Source: Heterocephalus glaber (Eukaryota; Chordata; Mammalia; Rodentia; Bathyergidae). From it: a DNA stretch of 64,000 nt. The stretch lies in the NCBI RefSeq assembly GCF_000247695.1, contig NW_004624743.1, positions 8,749,804 through 8,813,803 on the forward strand. The letters are read 5' to 3'. The notes under the pieces are model-generated. The model did no database searches. It was given only the letters and a program-made list of their open reading frames with translations, and was not told the origin of the DNA. This document shows positions 24,501 through 37,029 of this stretch, one piece after another. Position 1 is the first letter of the stretch; the number at the start of each line of letters is the position of its first letter. The position numbers were made by a program, and so were the translations under genes.

Positions 24501-27500
24501 AAAAGAACATTTACTTAGCAAGCAAATTCTATGTACCGTCACTGTTCAAATCAATTTATTTAAAGTCATCAGTACTGATTTTGAGATTAAAGACTTGTGT
24601 CACGACAGACTCATTTCTAAGGATTACTAGCAAGTAAATCTTTAGATCCAAGAGCCCTAATATAATAGCCAATATCTAGAAACCTGCCATTTATTGTTAG
24701 TTTTTAAAATATCATCTATTTTCTGGTACATATTCTTGTGTTACTCAATACTGAAAATTTATTTTATTACAAAAGTGTCTGTTTCCTTCATGTCTTTTCA
24801 AATTTTATTTACTATAGATTTATCCTTCAGAATGAGAACATGCACTAATTCTAATACAGGCAGTTAATCCACGTAGATGTTTGAATAAAATTACCACCCA
24901 ACTTCTAAGTTTGTGTGCCTAGGTCTAAGAAAAACCTGCACTTTGTTTTGCTTTTATTAGTAGAGTACTCTCAATGAGACAAATATAAACTAACTTGGTT
25001 GTTTGAAACTATAAGATTTTTATAAACAAATTGACCTTGCTAATGTATGAGGGATTGCTGAGAATAATGAACTGGCAACAGAGAACTTGAAAACAATTTG
25101 GACACAAGAAAATGCTACTGAAGTAAAACAATTGCAGAACTGAATGTTATCTGTTAGACTGGCAGCTCAAATATTAACAGAACAAAACCAAATAATAAGG
25201 GGAACGATGCTGTCAGATAAATAGAAGAGAAGCAATTATGTCAAGGAGAGAATATTACAAGGACAGGTCTTCTACCTAAGAAGCCCATCTTCCACCTTCA
25301 TTGCCAAGTTCACATTTGTTCTGGTCCTGATACTTGTGAGGTCTCATGACAACAACAGCGTGTATGGCACACTTTTATGTAGAAGTGAGCGGTGGACATA
25401 TATCAATGACCCCCCCCCCGCCCCACCCTTTAACATGAGTTTCTAAACCATTTCACAAGCCCACCAGTGATATTTCTGGTTCATTCCTTCCGTGGGGCAG
25501 AGCAAAACAGATTGCTGGATCAGAGAGTGCAGTACGCTGTATACTGCATTTGAAATGTGCCTTTTTTTGAAGCAGCAGATTTATTGATTTTCTTAAGTAG
25601 AAAATATGCACCCGGACATTAGACAAACACAGACTAAACACAGACTGAGGAAAAGCTGATAATTTGATTAAACTGACTGAGCTTTTGTTGTCTGTGTTTG
25701 GGGAATTTCCAGTAATGTACAAGTGCCAAGAGCCCCTCTTCTTCTGAATTTAACAAATCAAATCCCTAGGCACAATGGATTGTACAATTGTGCCACATTT
25801 AGAGAATTGTTTTTCTTCAGAAAAATATTTTGATGGACTCATATTGCTTAAATTGAAAGCAAGGTAGGGTGGAAAGCTTGGCCTGGTTCAGCATGCAGAA
25901 CTTTACTCAGAAAGTCCTGAATGTTGGCCAGGCAGGAAGCATTTGGTGTAAAGCCCTGGCCCCTGATGTATGCTTATCATGCACAGTAAGTCCGAGTTTC
26001 ATTTTGTGGCTATCAATGTACTATTTCATTCATTCTCATCTTAATAAAGAACCCTCGAAGTGTCTAAGGAAATATTTTATTTATCTATCCATCATTTACA
26101 CAAATAGAAGTAAAATGCCATCTTTAAAATTTTGTAGCATCTTAAAGTATTTGACTATTCACTTGAGATGTAGTTGATTAACTGTATTTGGTACAATTTT
26201 GAGTCTGAATTGAGTTAAATATTTAAGGCTTATGGTGCTGCTTCTCATAATATCATTTCACGTGTTTTAGAGAGCAGTTAGATTGTCTTGTGATGTCAAA
26301 AAGTTCTGGTTATTTAATTTACCTTTGTAGATGCCTGGAATGAATTAGCGGCAGCAGGTGTGTGTGTGGGTGTGGAGTGAATGGGATGAGGGAGTAATAG
26401 ACGAACATGTGTGAGAAATACTGACTTTTGTGAATTAGCTGAATGAGACCTTGTGAACTTCTCTTCTGAACATCTCTGAACTGTCCTTATATCTTTTCCT
26501 TTTCATTTATAACGTGATATTTAGAAAAACTCTAATTCCCTAATATTCTACCAAGACATGCCATAAAATAACCATTCCCAGCTTCCCAGTCATAGAGACT
26601 TTCATCTTGATTACACCCTAGGCCTTCACTCGCTAGGTTTTTATTATTCTTTTTATGTATTGTTCTGAAGCTTCTGTTAACCTTTCACAATAGTGTTTTG
26701 CTCCTTTTCTATTCATTCAATCCTCAAACTCTTAAATCTTAGCATAATAATCTCTCTCCTCCTTTCAGTTTCTGCCACTCCAGTTCATATTGTATTCTCT
26801 CCTCTGGAATTCACTACTCCAGCTCTTTGGCATGGTAAAATATTTGATCACAACTTTTCAGAAATGCTTGTGCATCTAGCTGAGACTATGGTTGCTTTCC
26901 TTGGCCTACATCATGCATATATTTTTCGAAGTAGAGAATCAAACTCGAAACAGGTAATAATCATGGTGATCAGGAAGCGTAACCATGTCAAAGCCACCAG
27001 TTCAACAGCTACTGATTACTGATGGGACAGTGAAAGTATTTTTAGAAAGATAACTTTATTACTTATTCAAATGAATTTTAATTACTGATTCTGCTCTTCA
27101 AATTTCAAGAATATTTATGAAAAATTAAGGTAACACTAAAGTTTAAAATTATTTTGCTTTTGTTGTATTAATACAGAAATTTATTTAATGATTCATCTCA
27201 GCTAGCCTGAAGATGTTTAAACAAATTCATGTAGGAGACAGGTTTAAAGATAATTTCAATCTCTACTCTTTCTAATTTGCCTCTGTATAGTTTCAAGTGC
27301 ATAGCAAAGATAGTTTCCACTAGCTCTTCTTCAAGCTGCAGGAACTAATTAGGGAAAATAACGTACAAAGAAAAACAAGCTGCCAATTTTTAGACAGAGG
27401 ACATTTTACTTGGTGTGTGAGCCTTTTCTCAGTGACCTCCAATGGCAATTCAAATATATTTCATTTCATTCCCTAATTTATAACTTTAGTGCTTAGAAAC

Positions 27501-27744
27501 TGTGTATGTGTATATATACACAAAAACAGATTACCTTCAGTTCTAAGAATTCAATTATATGTAACCAAATTATAGTCCCTTCTAATTTGACACATGCATG
27601 TTTACTCTTTCAGCCTTCTCTCTTGAAAAGGACCTGTGAAGGAAGGAACAGTTTTCACTATGTCCAAGATAGCATTCAGGTGCTTAACACTGAGATTTTT
27701 TGTTTTTTAGAGAAGTCAGTCTCATGAGGTTGAATGAGTAGAAG
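21581..27744. other. Repeat-poor unique DNA, candidate conserved non-coding region
   Basis: About 6 kb with almost no recognisable mobile element. Only low-complexity tracts were seen (poly-T 23118-23140, poly-C 25409-25418). Octamer-like atgcaaat occurs near 23914. The 140-codon frame at 24215-24637 matches no known family. Conservation is inferred only from the lack of repeats and from homeobox-style AT motifs. Confidence 0.35.
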
Positions 27745-27845
27745 TCAGGAAACCTGTCTTCACCTTGTAATTCCACAGTGTGCAATTTATTTACTTTTCT
27801 CAGAGTTCTGGTTCCTCATCTGCAGCATAACAGAGTTAGAAAAAG
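27745..27845 (+). mobile_element. Probable MIR fragment, plus strand
   Basis: The order cttcaccttgtaattccaca, then ggttcctcatctgcagcata, then acagagttag follows the MIR core (tcagtttcctcatctgtaaaatggg). Diverged. Confidence 0.45.
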
Positions 27846-28009
27846 AATGTCCCTTTTAACTGAAGTTTCTATATTTATGTCCCAGGGATTTTTATTTTAT
27901 GTTTATTGACACTGTTTATTAACGTTGTTGAAACACGATATGGCTCTCTGAACCTGATAATAGTCGAAGTCAACTGGACACTCCCTAACCCTAATTCAGA
28001 CCAAGGACC

Positions 28010-28200
28010 TGCACGGTGGGCGGAAGGTGAGCACTGGAGCATCACACAGGAAGTTCACCGGAAGGTATCAACTGAAAGGAAGCGCGCGTGGAAACCTCCC
28101 GTCACCCAAACTGAAACTCCTGCAGCAGACAGACCGAGGCCTTCCCCGGGATCTCCCAAGCATAGCCACCCACAGCTGCCGTCACCCCGCAAGCTTCCCT
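28010..28200. other. Small CpG cluster with splice-donor-like motifs
   Basis: About a dozen CpGs occur in under 200 bp (including gcacggtgggcgg and gaagcgcgcgtgg), far above the surroundings. The consensus donor-like string ggaaggtgagc has its GT at 28027-28028, and a second donor-like ggaaggtatc lies nearby. An open frame (27906-28223, 105 codons) spans it but shows no domain. It could be a cryptic promoter or first exon of a non-coding transcript, or simply a GC-rich relic. Confidence 0.35.
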
Positions 28201-28395
28201 TTTCCTTTTCAAAAAAATATTAAATATAGGTTTTTATGATGTCTACTTCGCTGGTGACGCATCTCCTGAACACCTTCAAATAACTAGGCCTTCCTGCATT
28301 TTTTAAACCTAAAATATAGTTCTTTCTTGTTAGCACTTGAAATAGTATTTAGACTGGTAAGGGAAAGAAAAATTTTGTAATCCTTATTAAAAAAA

Positions 28396-28488
28396 ATTTT
28401 TTCTGTGTTGCCCAGGGTGTCTTTGAACTCAAGATTGTGGAGACTCAGCTCCCCAAGTAGCTAGGCTTACAGCTACCATGCTTCACAG
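28396..28488 (-). mobile_element. B1/7SL-derived SINE monomer, minus strand, diverged
   Basis: The plus strand shows tgttgcccagggtgtctttg, gaactcaagattgtggagac and ctccccaagtagctaggctt, the reverse complement of a 7SL-derived monomer, preceded by a T-rich tract. Confidence 0.7.
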
Positions 28489-29139
28489 AATAATTAGTTT
28501 TTGATAGTAACAATGTTATTTCCACCTCTAAGTAACAAACAAAACCAAAAACCCCAAAAGAAAGAAAAAGAACACTTTGCTTTATCTGTAGCGCATTAAA
28601 TTATTCAAAAGTAGAAACTTTTATTAATTTGTAATTCTCTTAAAACTTTAATTTTATTTCATCTTAAAAATAATTAATCCATATAGACTTTTCAATTTGG
28701 ATTGTTTTCATGGGTATAATTGTTTTCAGAGACATAATATTCATTAACTGGACTATAATTCCATTGCAGATTAAAGGTGACCAAATGTTAGCCATGCTTT
28801 CTTGTCCAAAATAAACCCATTCTCTCTTCCAATGCTTATTCCTCCTAATGTAGACATGTACAGTGATAAAAGCACAATTGCAGTCACCCATTTTACATGC
28901 AAACATAGGGTTTTTAGAGAACAGAAGGATGCAGCTGCCCACATCATGTCGTTCTACAAAGAAACTACATTCAGGAAACTAAAGGATCATTAGCAGTATT
29001 ACAGTTATTTACCTAGTCAGTTGTCTTAAGAACTGACATCTAGTATGAAAAGTGTACAATTTTTCATAGTAGTAGTCTAATTATCTCATTTTATATTTTT
29101 TGAAAATTTATTTATCACGACTATGTTCTATATTAATGG
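28489..29139. other. Unique DNA, nothing recognised
   Basis: AT-rich, with an A/C-rich patch at 28537-28575. No feature can be supported. Confidence 0.5.
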
Positions 29140-29650
29140 AACAAATATTCATGGAAGCAGACAATTTGTTTCATGGTAGAGAAAGGGGATGATATAGATA
29201 AGATCGGTTTGTGGATGTAGAGTCATCCCTAATCGATTGGAGGAGTTAAGGAAGGAGCACAAGTAACTATGATAGAAATAATAAAGAGTTCACATGTGTC
29301 TGTGTTTGTGTGGAAAAAATAACTATGAATTCTCTGGCAGGGAGAAGCCGGGAAGATTTCATGGAGGTTGAGATGTGTGTCGCCCTTTGAAGGAAAGCAT
29401 GTTTCAACAAATGGAAATGTGGGGGAACCTGTCAACTACGCGAGGACAACAGCATCACTAATATGTGATTACGGGAGTGGGTTCAAGAGTACTAACTGAG
29501 ATTTGGTTGTAATCCTGCAGGCATTTAGAAGGATCACGCATCATGGATGTGATTTGTAGTAAGCCTTGAAAGTCAGGGTAAAGCCTTAGGTTTTGCTTGA
29601 TAGATGGCAAGGATTCATTGAATTGGACAAATATGTGAAAATAAGAAACA
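29140..29650 (+). mobile_element. Possible L2 LINE fragments, plus strand
   Basis: The phrase order gggaagatttcatggaggtt, then ccctttgaaggaaagcatg, then gtaagccttgaaagtcaggg resembles the 3' region of L2. Strongly diverged, so the boundaries are approximate. Confidence 0.35.
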
Positions 29651-29674
29651 GGGAGACAGATCTTTTGCAAAAAG

Positions 29675-29816
29675 GAAGGGGACCAAAGGAGGGGAGGGAG
29701 GGAAAGGGGATAAAAAAAGAATTGAGATGTGTCACATACTTGTACCAAATCCCCATGAGGTATGTACTGACAACATGTAGCAATAAAAAATAAATAAATA
29801 AAAAGAGAAAAAAATG
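29675..29816 (+). mobile_element. L1 3' end, 5'-truncated, with A-rich tail
   Basis: A polypurine tract at 29675-29720 (aggaggggagggagggaaag) is followed by a short end segment with accaaatccccatgaggt, a polyadenylation-like caataaaa, and an (aaat)n/A-rich tail to about 29816. The layout parallels 6840-6998. Confidence 0.7.
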
Positions 29817-31095
29817 AGTGGCTTACGATGATGAAATTAGATACAGAAATGGATAGGCAAGAGAGAGCTGACTAGGCAGAGAATACAATAATGTGGTTAA
29901 AGAAAGATAAGAAACCTAAACAAAATAATGTTCATAGGAATGAAATGAAGCTAATGGAGCAGTAGAAATTCCAAAAGGAGAATGAGAGATTGTGAGGACT
30001 GTTAAGTACATGCCCTTAGCAGGGAGTTTAGGCATAGCAAGGAAATTTGAGCCTGGATTATTACAAGAGTGATGAAACTACAAGCAAATGATATGTAAAG
30101 ATGGTAAGAAAAGTGGAAAATTTAACAAAATCAATTGTACACGTATTTTATTTCGGAGACATCCAAATGGTACTGGAAAAATGAGTTAGCTGCAGCAATG
30201 TGACTGTGATAGAGCAGTCAAGGAGAAGCCTGAGCATTTTTATACTGGAAGAGGCAGCACGAAAAGCAAGTGTTAATTGAAATGAAAGGTTAAACCACGA
30301 ACCAGCTCAGAAGGCTGCCAAAGGTAATTGTCTTTATTATTGAGGTATTCATTTTGGGCACCAATTAAAAACTGCTTTGTGCCTCCTCCTCCCAAGACCA
30401 ACCCTGCCCCAGGTGTGGGCTCCTGATCATGACCTGACCTACGGAGAGACAGTTTGATGTCATCTTCACAAGGTTGAAAGTGAAGCCTTTGGAAGTGGAC
30501 AGAACTGTGAAATTCAGAGGGAACAGGAAAGGGCAAGAATCAGGGCTTCAGGCAAATGCCAGGATTCCAGTTTACAAAACATACAAGAGAAACTAGAGAA
30601 GGCATGACGAGTGGTATTGGAGCAGAATCTGGGGGGAAATCTCGAGAAGGTTGACTGGGAGAAGTAGAAAAGAAAAGCAATCGAGAAAACCCAAGGGCTT
30701 CAGTGAGATTCATCCAGGTAGGAAACATCAAGAGAAAGGTGTATAATAGAAGGTTTGGATGAGACCGAGAGACTACCGTGATTAAGGCTGAGTAGGACCA
30801 GGTGAGTCCTAAGTGGAAATGGAGTTGGATAGAATGAAGCTGATGAAAACGGGGGGAAACAGTGGAGAGAAGGGATCAGATTTTGGGTCACAGTTGCAGA
30901 ACTTATCTGCAGGAATTTTGTTAGGGACAGTGGCGAATTTGATTAAAATAGGGTATAGAGCTAATCAACCTCAAAGTGGCAGACCTAATGTCACACGATC
31001 TGACAATTTAGAATCCTGGACTCAATTTATTGGGTGTGCTGACAACTTTGCCATCAAGTAGATGAAATCAGGTCTCAAAAGTGCAAACAACAGTT
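29817..31095. other. Purine-rich plus strand, unassigned
   Basis: The plus strand is strikingly A/G-biased over about 1.2 kb. It may contain very old LINE or LTR-internal sequence, but I cannot align any piece with confidence. No exon was seen. Confidence 0.4.
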
Positions 31096-31466
31096 TGCTC
31101 TGGATCGAATTCTGTCCTCCGAAATCCCTACCTTAAAGCTGTAACCCTCAGTATGATAGTATCTGGATACGAAGTCTTTGGGAGGTTATTAGGTTCAAAA
31201 GAGGTTAGGAAAGTGGAGCCCTCAGTAGAAGTAATGCCTTTAGAGGAAGAGAAGCAGGGAGCTTGTTAGCTTGTTCCTCCTCCTCCACACGAGGACACAG
31301 TGAGCCTGTGACCCCCTGCAAGCCAGGAAGAGAGGGCTTATTCAAACTTGACCTTGCTGAAATCTTTATCCTGAGTATGGATCCAACCTCCAAAACTGTG
31401 AGAAAATATTTCTGTTATGTAAGGAACCCAATCTATAGTACTTTTTATTACAGCCAAAGCTAAGAC
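31096..31466 (+). mobile_element. MaLR-type (MLT1-like) LTR, plus strand
   Basis: The order is ggatcgaattctgtcctccg, gtatctggatacgaagtctt, ggttattaggttcaaaagag, a GA-rich middle, ccaacctccaaaactgtgag and cccaatctatagtacttttt. This is the characteristic MLT1-like sequence of blocks ending in the region where polyadenylation normally occurs. Confidence 0.7.
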
Positions 31467-31734
31467 TTAGTCATTGATTTTTTTCCCTGCTAATTTAGGG
31501 TGTTTATAGCTATAATATCCTATGAGAGCCTAATTTAAGATTGCAACTTTATATAACAAATAAATGAATCCTATTCTTCCTAAAATCTGAATGGAAACAC
31601 AGTAATACAAAGGCAGAAAGAAGACTGAGGAAAAGGAAGAAAGGATAGATAACATAGAGTCCTTTGGAAAAATTTTAAATGTCTTCAGGAAGAATAAACT
31701 AAAAAGCAATTCCAGTGGAAACCAACTTCTCACT

Positions 31735-31912
31735 ATGTTCCAGGCTATGTCATTTATCCTCAGAATAACCTCACAAGAAGGATAAAATACTGTTGCTACC
31801 CTGTGTTTATAAGTTAAAAATAAGGCCCAGGGATGTAACATACAATTCACCCGATGCAATAGTGAAGGATCACTTACAGTACACGCCAATGAAAGAGCTA
31901 GGATCATGTTTC
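31735..31912 (-). mobile_element. MIR fragment, minus strand
   Basis: tcatttatcctcagaataac, ctcacaagaaggataaaata and a following ttataagttaaaaataaggc match the minus-strand MIR order (atcctcacaacaaccc... gaggaaactgagg). The right part with gaaagagctaggatc fits agagctgggattc. Confidence 0.6.
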
Positions 31913-32379
31913 TAGATCATCAATATACTTAGCAAGATTTTCCTCAGTGAGAAACTATTATTAATTTCCTTTCTTATGTAAAGTTATGCCCACCTAAAAT
32001 GCTTCATGGAACATTTACTTCCTACCTCAGTTTCACAATGAAGATAGTATAGAAGCAGGAGTGAAGGCTAGTCAAACACACACATATGTATGTCTATATA
32101 TATGAAATATCAAGGACAGGTTTAAAATTAGGTGTCTGAAATATCTGTGGTTAGTTATACTCCAGCTACTTTTCTATCCAGCATGAGCCCACATTAAAGT
32201 TCTAGAATCTTGATCAATTCAAGTGAGAAAGAACTTTAATATAACTCTCTTAATTGCAATTTTGTTTTAAAAAGTCTGTCCAAAATGGTTATAACTTGCA
32301 CACTTGGAATTTTAAAAAATAAAAGGGAGATACAACAGTTCTAAGTGTGTAACAGTTCAATGTGTTGTCATTGAAACGG
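31913..32379. other. Unique DNA, nothing recognised
   Basis: A short (CA)/(TA) mixed tract lies at 32077-32104; otherwise AT-rich. Confidence 0.5.
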
Positions 32380-33560
32380 AGCAAAGAACAAGCCCCAATT
32401 TCATGTGACGTGGGCAATCAATCTGAAGCTTGCTGGCATTGTCAGTGAGAGCTCAGTCAACTCCTGCAGAAGGTTGATCTGTGACCGAGCTGTGTGCCCA
32501 GGGTTTCATTCAGATCAGCATGTTGTGTGGCTCTAGAGAGCGACACATTACTTTGGGGGTTTTGCTGCTAGAAGCCAGCAGAGTTTTACCAGGTGGCTTT
32601 TTATGGACATCTGTGGCTTCATACTTTCTCCAGGAGATGAAGAGTAACAGAAAGCGATTTGATCCTGCCGGAGACATTACCCAGTGGTCTGCTAGTCCAG
32701 AAGCATGTCCAGAGGAGTAGGCCAGCTCTGCTAGAGCCAGCCAGCATTCATGTGGTTTACCAAGATCATCCCCATGAATGTCACTGAGGAAACAACATTT
32801 AACTTCTTAAAATATCCCTACAAATGAAACGGAAATCGCACCAAGTTTGGCATCTGGAGGTGAGGTACACAGCTGCTAAGGGCGGGAATTTAAATTAAAG
32901 CCACCCGCAATCCTCCATCCTTAATTTACATTCCTTCTTAAGAAAATTTAGGTCTCACGATAATTAAGGTGAATATGGACTGTCAGGGAGCTTCAGTGTT
33001 TCCTTGTTTCCTATGCAGTCTACTCCAATGTGCCTCCACCTTTCCATTGGTGGATCTGATGTTGCAAACAGAAGGAACAGGTTGGTGGTTCCAAGCAAAC
33101 AGGAGGCAGAACAACTTGCAATTCCTTACAGTTTACAGTTGGCCAAGCAGTAAACAAAGCTTCTAGACTTACCAGACTTCTCCAACCGGGCATTTTTACC
33201 TCCCTTTCTCCCCTAGCTGCTCAAAGCCGTGTCCAAAAAGTGGCTTCACACACAAGCCCACTGAAGGGTGTGGCCTCCGCCGGCAATGGGCAAAGAACAG
33301 GGAAGCTGTTTATTTCTAGGGCATCTCTGCAGTGACTCATGTTTCAGCTGGAAAATTGGCCACAGCTTTTCTAGCAGCTCTCTCCTGCCAGCTCTCCCGG
33401 CATCCTACCCGGTGCTGCCGCCCCTCCCCCTCTCTCCTTGCCCCATCTGCTTTTATATTCCTAAAGCCCCCACTTAATAATAGTCATTGTTCCACGTTAA
33501 CCTTGAGGCTCCAAGAGGAAGGACAGCAAAAGGCTTAGCTTTATGCTATAATGAGCATTT
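32380..33560. other. Repeat-free, moderately GC-rich unique stretch
   Basis: About 1.2 kb with no recognisable transposon. It is GC-richer at 33180-33480 and contains an AP-1-like gtgactcatg at about 33332. Short overlapping frames (68-79 codons) have no recognisable domain. A candidate regulatory element by composition only. Confidence 0.35.
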
Positions 33561-36114
33561 GGCGCTATAGCAGGTGGGAAAGGCTTTGGGGATCTAGGCA
33601 GATTAGGAGGAGAGGGGCTCCAGCAGATGTTGAAGCAAGATGATGTATTGCTGCTCACTCTGGGATTCAGACAATACCAGTGCGAAAGTGGAACAGGGAA
33701 AAGGGGAAAAAATTGATCCCTTCTGATATATACTGGGCTAGAAACCAGAGATACTTGAAAGTGAGCTTTTAAGAAGGACAAATTTGTCCAGGTCCTCAGT
33801 TTCCTCCTGTTTTTCTTCATTTTCATTGTTTTTTTTTTCTTTGATTTTCAGATGGCAGATCAATTGCCAAATCATTCTTTTAATTGGACTACATCTAGGA
33901 CTTGATTTACTGCTTATCAGTTTAAACTTTTATCAATACAATTTCTTAGTGGTTAAAAGGGGAAAGAAACAAATGATTCAAAAATTTCATTTTAATCTGC
34001 TTTAATAATCAAGAAACTAAATTTCTAAAGTGAAGATTAATGATATTAATTAATGAAATGGCTTTACCGTTTGAAGAAATATATATTTCAAGATTTATTT
34101 TGCCTTCTGCTAGACAATAAGATAATAAAGAAAATGTCTTAACAAATGCTTCTTCACTTTACAATGAAAACTCGGAACATACTTTACTTTTAATAGATTC
34201 GTAGTCAGTATTCCAAGTTCTGATTTTTAATATCTACTTCAGTGTGTTTTATGAAATGCTACAAATAGATATAGAGATAAAATATATGTTGTACTGTGTT
34301 TTGCATAATTGTTCACCAATACTTGCACACACAAATTTACACATACATGCAGATGTATAAATAACATGATCTGGAGAAGAACAGATAAAATCTAACCATC
34401 ATCCAGTGTAACAAAAACTCACAAAGTTAAAATGTTGATAGCATTGATGAAGATAGATACCAGATATATTTCAGGGAATGTTATATATGAAGAGTCAGAA
34501 TGTCAAAGCTCTAGAAATGTCAGCTCTTCTCCTTTCCCCAGCACACAATACCTTTATTCTGCTAACTACATTTGAATAAAAAGGGGAAGAATATCTATAC
34601 ATATTTCATTTCAGACAAAGAAGAAATTAAATAATTAAGAATTTCATAGCTTTGAAATTCTGTCTACTTGAGCTATATTGTGACTAGATATGCTTGGGGA
34701 ACTATCAATACGATAGGACAAAATGATAGAGGAAATGAATAAATCTAAGAAGATTATCTGCCTTTTAGAAAGAGCTGACTGAAAAACTTCTTTGAGTTCA
34801 CCATTAATTATTTAAGTATTTAAATAACAGCAACCAATTTAGGTACTATTACTAACACTGTCATAAATCTGATTTAAATCAAGTCCCATAGAGTTTGTGC
34901 CCCTATTGCTATATCTTGAAAAGAAAAAAAAAAGTTACTAGCCAGTTAGGCAGCTATCAAGAAAAATAAATAATTCTTTTCATTCTAGATTTATCTTCCC
35001 ATTTTGAGGAGTTAGAGGGGGGAAATAGAGGAATTGTTCAATACTGTCAATATACAATGTAGTAATTTGAGTAATTTAATCACAGTGTCATCTTTTCAAT
35101 TATTGATTTAAATAATTTTGGAATTCATGCATTCAGGAGTCAAATTTATGTGATGCTAAATATGCATTGGGGAATAGTATTTTATGGAATATTTCAGAAC
35201 TGGTATATTTTACTACTTGATTTTTGGCAGGTGGAATCAGGTTGCTTTGTGAGACTTGTGTAGTAGAAGAAAAAGCTGCCGATGCTAAAATTTCTGATAT
35301 CTGCAGCATAAAAAATTTACTCCAATTTTGGTAACATAAAGCAAGAGTCATTTTATAATGCTCAAAAAAATCATGGGGTCAGGACAGGGCAATATGCAGA
35401 GGACTTGCCTGCTCTTAGTTATACCTGTGGCCTTGGTTGAAGAATTCTATACTAGGAGTGACAATGTTGAATAATCACCAGGACGCTGAGTAATCTGGAG
35501 GGTGCTTCTCTAACATATTCTGCCTCCTGGAATAACCCTATGCTTGGGCTCACAGGTGACTAGAGTCAGAATATCTTAAGTGGCCTCTGCACATGGTTTG
35601 GGCCTTCAAACAGGGATTTATGTGTTGCAAAGAGAAGATGCAGAGCTCATTTCCAGAGGATGAGCAGTTCCTGAGGTGAAGGAGGAAGCTGCAAGTCACA
35701 TTGTGATCCAGACTCAGAGTTCATGCAGTGTCATTCCAGTCCCATTTTACCAGTTTCGAGGGAGCCTCTAAGGCCATCCTAGACTCAAGAGAGGAAGATG
35801 CCACACTTGCTGGGGGAGTGATGAATTCACATTGCACAGGACCACGAGGCAGGAGAGGACAGTTTTGTCTGTCTTCAGAAAATGCAATGTGCAAGGTGTC
35901 TGTCTTAGAAAATGTAGTTATAGTTCTTTTATTTAAGCCATAATTTACTGTTAAAAAGTCTGAGGATAAAAATATACACATACAATATAATAAGTAAATC
36001 TGTAAATATCTGTAGATTTCTAAAGTTCTGGTGGATAGTTGAGGTAGTGAAATGTGTTTATGGAAATCTAATAAATCAGTTTCGATGTCAGTTTTATCAC
36101 TCATTATATTTAGA
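33561..36114. other. Unique DNA, nothing firmly recognised
   Basis: A G/C-moderate stretch at 35380-35720 could be an old LTR or internal region but no block order is convincing. The rest is AT-rich. Confidence 0.45.
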
Positions 36115-36235
36115 CATGGATAACTTTAAATTCCTAGAGACTTAAAATCCTTTTTTCATCTGCAAAATGAAGATGGAAGTAAGACATGCTTCATACAATT
36201 ATTAAGGTTAAATGATACTTTCAGGCTACTGAAAA
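36115..36235 (+). mobile_element. MIR fragment, plus strand
   Basis: ccttttttcatctgcaaaat followed by gaagatggaagtaag and the aattattaaggttaaatgat segment matches the plus-strand MIR order (cctcatctgtaaaatgggg... gttgtgaggattaaatgag). Confidence 0.65.
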
Positions 36236-36504
36236 ATGTTTGTTTGCTCTATAGGTGTAAGCATTGCTCATGCCCATGGAAATAGGAATCCAGATATTTC
36301 CACATATAAATCAATAAATGTATTACATTAGTATAATTTATAACAAATATTCTAAAGTAATACAATTGTCTATTTTAATTCTTAACAATATTAAAATTTT
36401 AATGTCAATTTTTATGAGATTTACTGAGGTCTCCAGCAGTATAGTCTTCAGATCATGCAGTTCCTTGTATATACACTATATCATGGTCCCATTTACAAAT
36501 ATTA

Positions 36505-36600
36505 AGTAGGTATTCATTCATCCATTGACTATAACTTTTCCAAAGACAGGCCTTGGTGATACACTGGCAATCAAGATCATCTTTTATTTTGCAAACAGGG
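36505..36600 (+). mobile_element. Possible L2 fragment, plus strand
   Basis: attcattcatccattgacta, then caggccttggtgatacactg and gcaatcaagatc recall the L2 3' block that begins ttcattcaacaaatatttat. Short and diverged. Confidence 0.4.
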
Positions 36601-36694
36601 CTTATAAATTGCGGAAACAGAATGATAATATTAAACTTTCTCTCTGGAAAGAATTACGAAGGATTAAGAGGGTGTAGCTAAGAGATGCTAGAAA

Positions 36695-36980
36695 AATTCA
36701 TTCGTTTAGCCATCAATAAATATTTAATTTACTATTATATTATTTTGTGGTAGATAATAAACATATAAAGATGTTAAATTGTATTCTTTGCTCCACAGGA
36801 ACTCCTCTATGAGGAAAACAAACACAATGAAAATAATTATACTAAAATTTAAAAGACTATTATTATGTCCAAGTCTGATTAGATGGAGAGGACTTCCTGA
36901 AGGAGCTGATACAAAAGTTGATCTCAGGACATTAATGAAGTCATTTAGGAGAGAGGACTTGGAAAGTCTGTTCACAAAAC
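36695..36980 (+). mobile_element. L2 LINE 3' region, plus strand
   Basis: catcaataaatatttaattt, then ttctttgctccacaggaact, then ggacttcctgaaggagctga follow the L2 3' order (attca-aatatttattgag, ...gccctcatggagctt, ...aaggcttcctggaggaggtg). Confidence 0.55.
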
Positions 36981-37029
36981 TTTTCCTTGAAGATTTGCTC
37001 TAAAATTACAATACTTGTGTAAATAAATG

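Noticed and set aside
24215..24637. 140-codon open frame as a possible gene
   Set aside because: No recognisable domain, biased composition typical of AT-rich DNA, and no promoter or splice context.
27984..27996. Interstitial telomere repeat (ccctaaccctaa)
   Set aside because: Only two units; expected by chance in 64 kb.
35380..35720. Possible LTR or LTR-internal fragment
   Set aside because: Composition is suggestive, but no ordered blocks could be matched.
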